Shown here piece after piece: positions 40,008-40,862 of a stretch of DNA of 40,862 nucleotides. A program made the translations under genes and the position numbers. Position 1 is the first letter of the stretch; each line of letters begins with the position of its first letter. Location of the stretch: NCBI GenBank assembly GCA_023457935.1, contig JAEXBA010000074.1, positions 1-40,862 on the forward strand. The letters run 5' to 3'. Under the pieces are notes generated by a model. It was not told where the DNA came from. It made no database searches and was given only the letters and a program-made list of their open reading frames with translations. The stretch is from Bacteroidota bacterium (GTDB lineage: Bacteria; Bacteroidota; Bacteroidia; Flavobacteriales; Weeksellaceae).

Positions 40008-40523
40008 ATGAACGAGAGAGAAACCCTTAAAAATATAATAGAAAGCCGCAGAAGTATTTTTCCGAAAGATTATACCACCGAAGAAATTCCGCACGAAGTT
40101 CTGGATGAAATCCTGAACTCCGCCAATTTTGCGCCCAATCACAAGAAAACAAAACCCTGGCGTTTCAAAGTTTTCCGTGGAATGGAAAAGACGGAACTCG
40201 GTGAAAAACTCGCAGAACTTTACAAAGAAAACACCAGACCAGAAGTTTTCCTTGAAAAAAAATACAATGATATTTCGGCTAAAGTTCAGAAAGCAGATAC
40301 CGTTCTGGCAGTTTGTGTCAGTTTTTCTCCGCTTGTTCCGGAGTGGGAAGAAGTGGCGGCAACTTCGATGGCGGTTCAGAATATGTATTTAACCTGCACG
40401 GTAAATAATGTTGGCTGTTATTGGTCTACTCCCGGAATGAAAGACCATATCGGAGATTTTCTTGGTTTGGAAGAAAACCAGAAATGCTACGGTTTTTTCT
40501 ATATGGGAATGAAAGGGAATTAG
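40008..40523 (+). CDS. Nitroreductase family protein (YdjA-like short form)
   Basis: 171 residues, short compared with NfsB (about 217) and close to YdjA-type proteins. FMN-site features are ESRRSIFPKDY (Arg-Arg-Ser near 14), ANFAPNHKKTKPWRFKVF (near 42), a GxGCYWSTPG-like segment at NNVGCYWSTPGMKDHIG and YGFFYMGM at the end. Such enzymes use NAD(P)H and FMN to reduce nitro compounds or quinones; the natural substrate is unknown. The start is chosen from the promoter box just before it, although the frame is open upstream to 39894. Confidence 0.85.
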   Translation: MNERETLKNIIESRRSIFPKDYTTEEIPHEVLDEILNSANFAPNHKKTKPWRFKVFRGMEKTELGEKLAELYKENTRPEVFLEKKYNDISAKVQKADTVLAVCVSFSPLVPEWEEVAATSMAVQNMYLTCTVNNVGCYWSTPGMKDHIGDFLGLEENQKCYGFFYMGMKGN

Positions 40524-40621
40524 ATAATGAGGTAATTTGATAATTTGGAAATTTGAAAAAAATCGTGCAATTGCCTCACTTCCTATCATCTTATAACTTT
40601 GTAACCTCATAACCTCATTAC
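40524..40621. repeat. Intergenic period-8 degenerate repeats
   Basis: TAATTTGA, TAATTTGG, AAATTTGA (40533-40556), then CCTATCAT, CTTATAAC, TTTGTAAC, CTCATAAC, CTCATTAC (40582-40621) in phase of eight. ATGAGGT near 40527 can pair with ACCTCAT at the far end. Confidence 0.7.
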
Positions 40622-40637
40622 GGCATTTTTAACATTT

Positions 40638-40735
40638 CTAGCCCTGATTGAACGGCCTGTCTGAGCTCTTTTTGGTGTCTGAGCGAAGCGAAGCCGCCAA
40701 AAAAGCGAGTAGTGAAAGCAGGTTCCCGGCTTCTG
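40638..40735 (+). ncRNA. Structured dispersed element, copy 2 (CTAGCCCTGAT ... AGCAGG type; possibly Flavo-1-like RNA)
   Basis: It begins CTAGCCCTGATTGAACGG and ends AAAGCAGG ... GGCTTCTGA, matching the ends of the copy at 17265-17363. The inner hairpin here is CTTTTTGG paired with CCAAAAAAG around GAGCGAAGCGAAG, against GCCGC/GCGGC in copy 1. The stem sequence differs but pairing and the GAGCGAAGCG loop are kept, which argues for a conserved structure. It lies upstream of the rpsP promoter on the same strand. Confidence 0.5.
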
Positions 40736-40741
40736 AAAAAT

Positions 40742-40773
40742 TATCTAATTATCACATTCTCATATTATCACAT
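40742..40773 (+). repeat. Period-8 repeat before rpsP
   Basis: TATCTAAT, TATCACAT, TCTCATAT, TATCACAT in phase. Confidence 0.7.
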
Positions 40774-40787
40774 TCAAAAATTTTTCC

Positions 40788-40795
40788 TATTTTTG
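40788..40795 (+). promoter_or_regulatory. -7 box (TATTTTTG) for rpsP
   Basis: Exact TAnnTTTG match 48 nt before ATG 40844. Confidence 0.55.
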
Positions 40796-40799
40796 CACT

Positions 40800-40843
40800 C
40801 TCAAAATAATTAACCGGGACGAGTTCCCAAAACTTTAAACAAT
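40800..40843 (+). promoter_or_regulatory. rpsP leader with small hairpin (possible S16 autoregulatory leader)
   Basis: The leader contains GGGACGAGTTCCC, which folds as GGGA/TCCC. Ribosomal-protein leaders are known in Flavobacteriia, and one for S16 has, as I recall, been proposed. The match is not checked. Confidence 0.3.
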
Positions 40844-40862
40844 ATGTCAGTAAAAATCAGAT
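40844..40862 (+). CDS. rpsP: 30S ribosomal protein S16, first codons only
   Basis: ATG 40844 starts MSVKIR, which is how flavobacterial S16 begins. The window ends after six codons. A good promoter box and a leader typical of a ribosomal-protein gene precede it. Identity rests on six residues and context. Confidence 0.6.

Overview
The window looks like chromosome of a flavobacterium of the Chryseobacterium/Weeksellaceae type. The gene families (DUF4230, the DUF6427/DUF6341-like pair, a LuxE-like acyltransferase, OstA-like LPS protein, START-like domain protein, ABC-F, Bacteroidota-type TonB receptor and lipoproteins) fit this. So do the near absence of Shine-Dalgarno sequences and the many Bacteroidota-type -7 boxes (TAnnTTTG) just before start codons. 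Most of the window is housekeeping sequence. I see no tRNA, rRNA, CRISPR array, prophage or intact insertion sequence.

Layout. 1-2.6 kb: the tail of a QueD-like gene, a possible tiny transcript, an LpxH-like hydrolase, a GxxExxY nuclease-like gene broken by an amber codon and flanked by inverted repeats, and a LuxE-like acyltransferase. 2.6-7 kb: aquaporin, DUF4230 protein, a small TonB-C-like exported protein and an ABC-F ATPase. 7-10.4 kb: a putative metal-uptake cluster made of an HxH/CxxC exported protein, a TonB-dependent receptor and a His/Glu-rich lipoprotein. 10.5-14.8 kb: trigger factor and a two-domain M16 peptidase. 14.9-19.6 kb, mostly minus strand: DUF3109, membrane protein, universal stress protein, FAH-family enzyme, a DnaQ-like exonuclease and PssA. 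19.6-23.1 kb: LPG_synthase_TM protein and polyprenyl-phosphate glycosyltransferase, facing an ArnT-like glycosyltransferase. 23.2-30.4 kb: DUF2147, PdhB, KUP potassium transporter, Fur-family regulator, OstA-like protein and a class III aminotransferase. 30.4-34 kb: START-like protein, a class IV aminotransferase homologue without its lysine, amidase, YqgE, PdxH and HU. 34.4-40.9 kb: PanD, a second LPG_synthase_TM protein, M3 peptidase, SRPBCC protein, a GreA-like protein carrying an 11-T run, a lipoprotein, a nitroreductase and the first codons of rpsP.

Several genes converge on the cell envelope: lpxH and ostA on lipopolysaccharide, pssA on phospholipid, GT2/ArnT/LPG_TM on lipid-linked sugar transfer, and the amidase on peptidoglycan.

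The least expected content is repetitive. Degenerate tandem repeats of period 7 occur in three intergenic regions, and the same kind of repeat is embedded in frame in two unrelated genes (ABC-F and M3 peptidase); period-8 relatives lie before rpsP. Two copies of a structured element with conserved ends (CTAGCCCTGAT ... AGCAGG) and a variable hairpin resemble a dispersed Flavobacteriia RNA/repeat family. A third short repeat type (CCCCTCCTTTGGAGGGGTGG ... ACGGGGTGG) has the same fixed-flank, variable-hairpin design.
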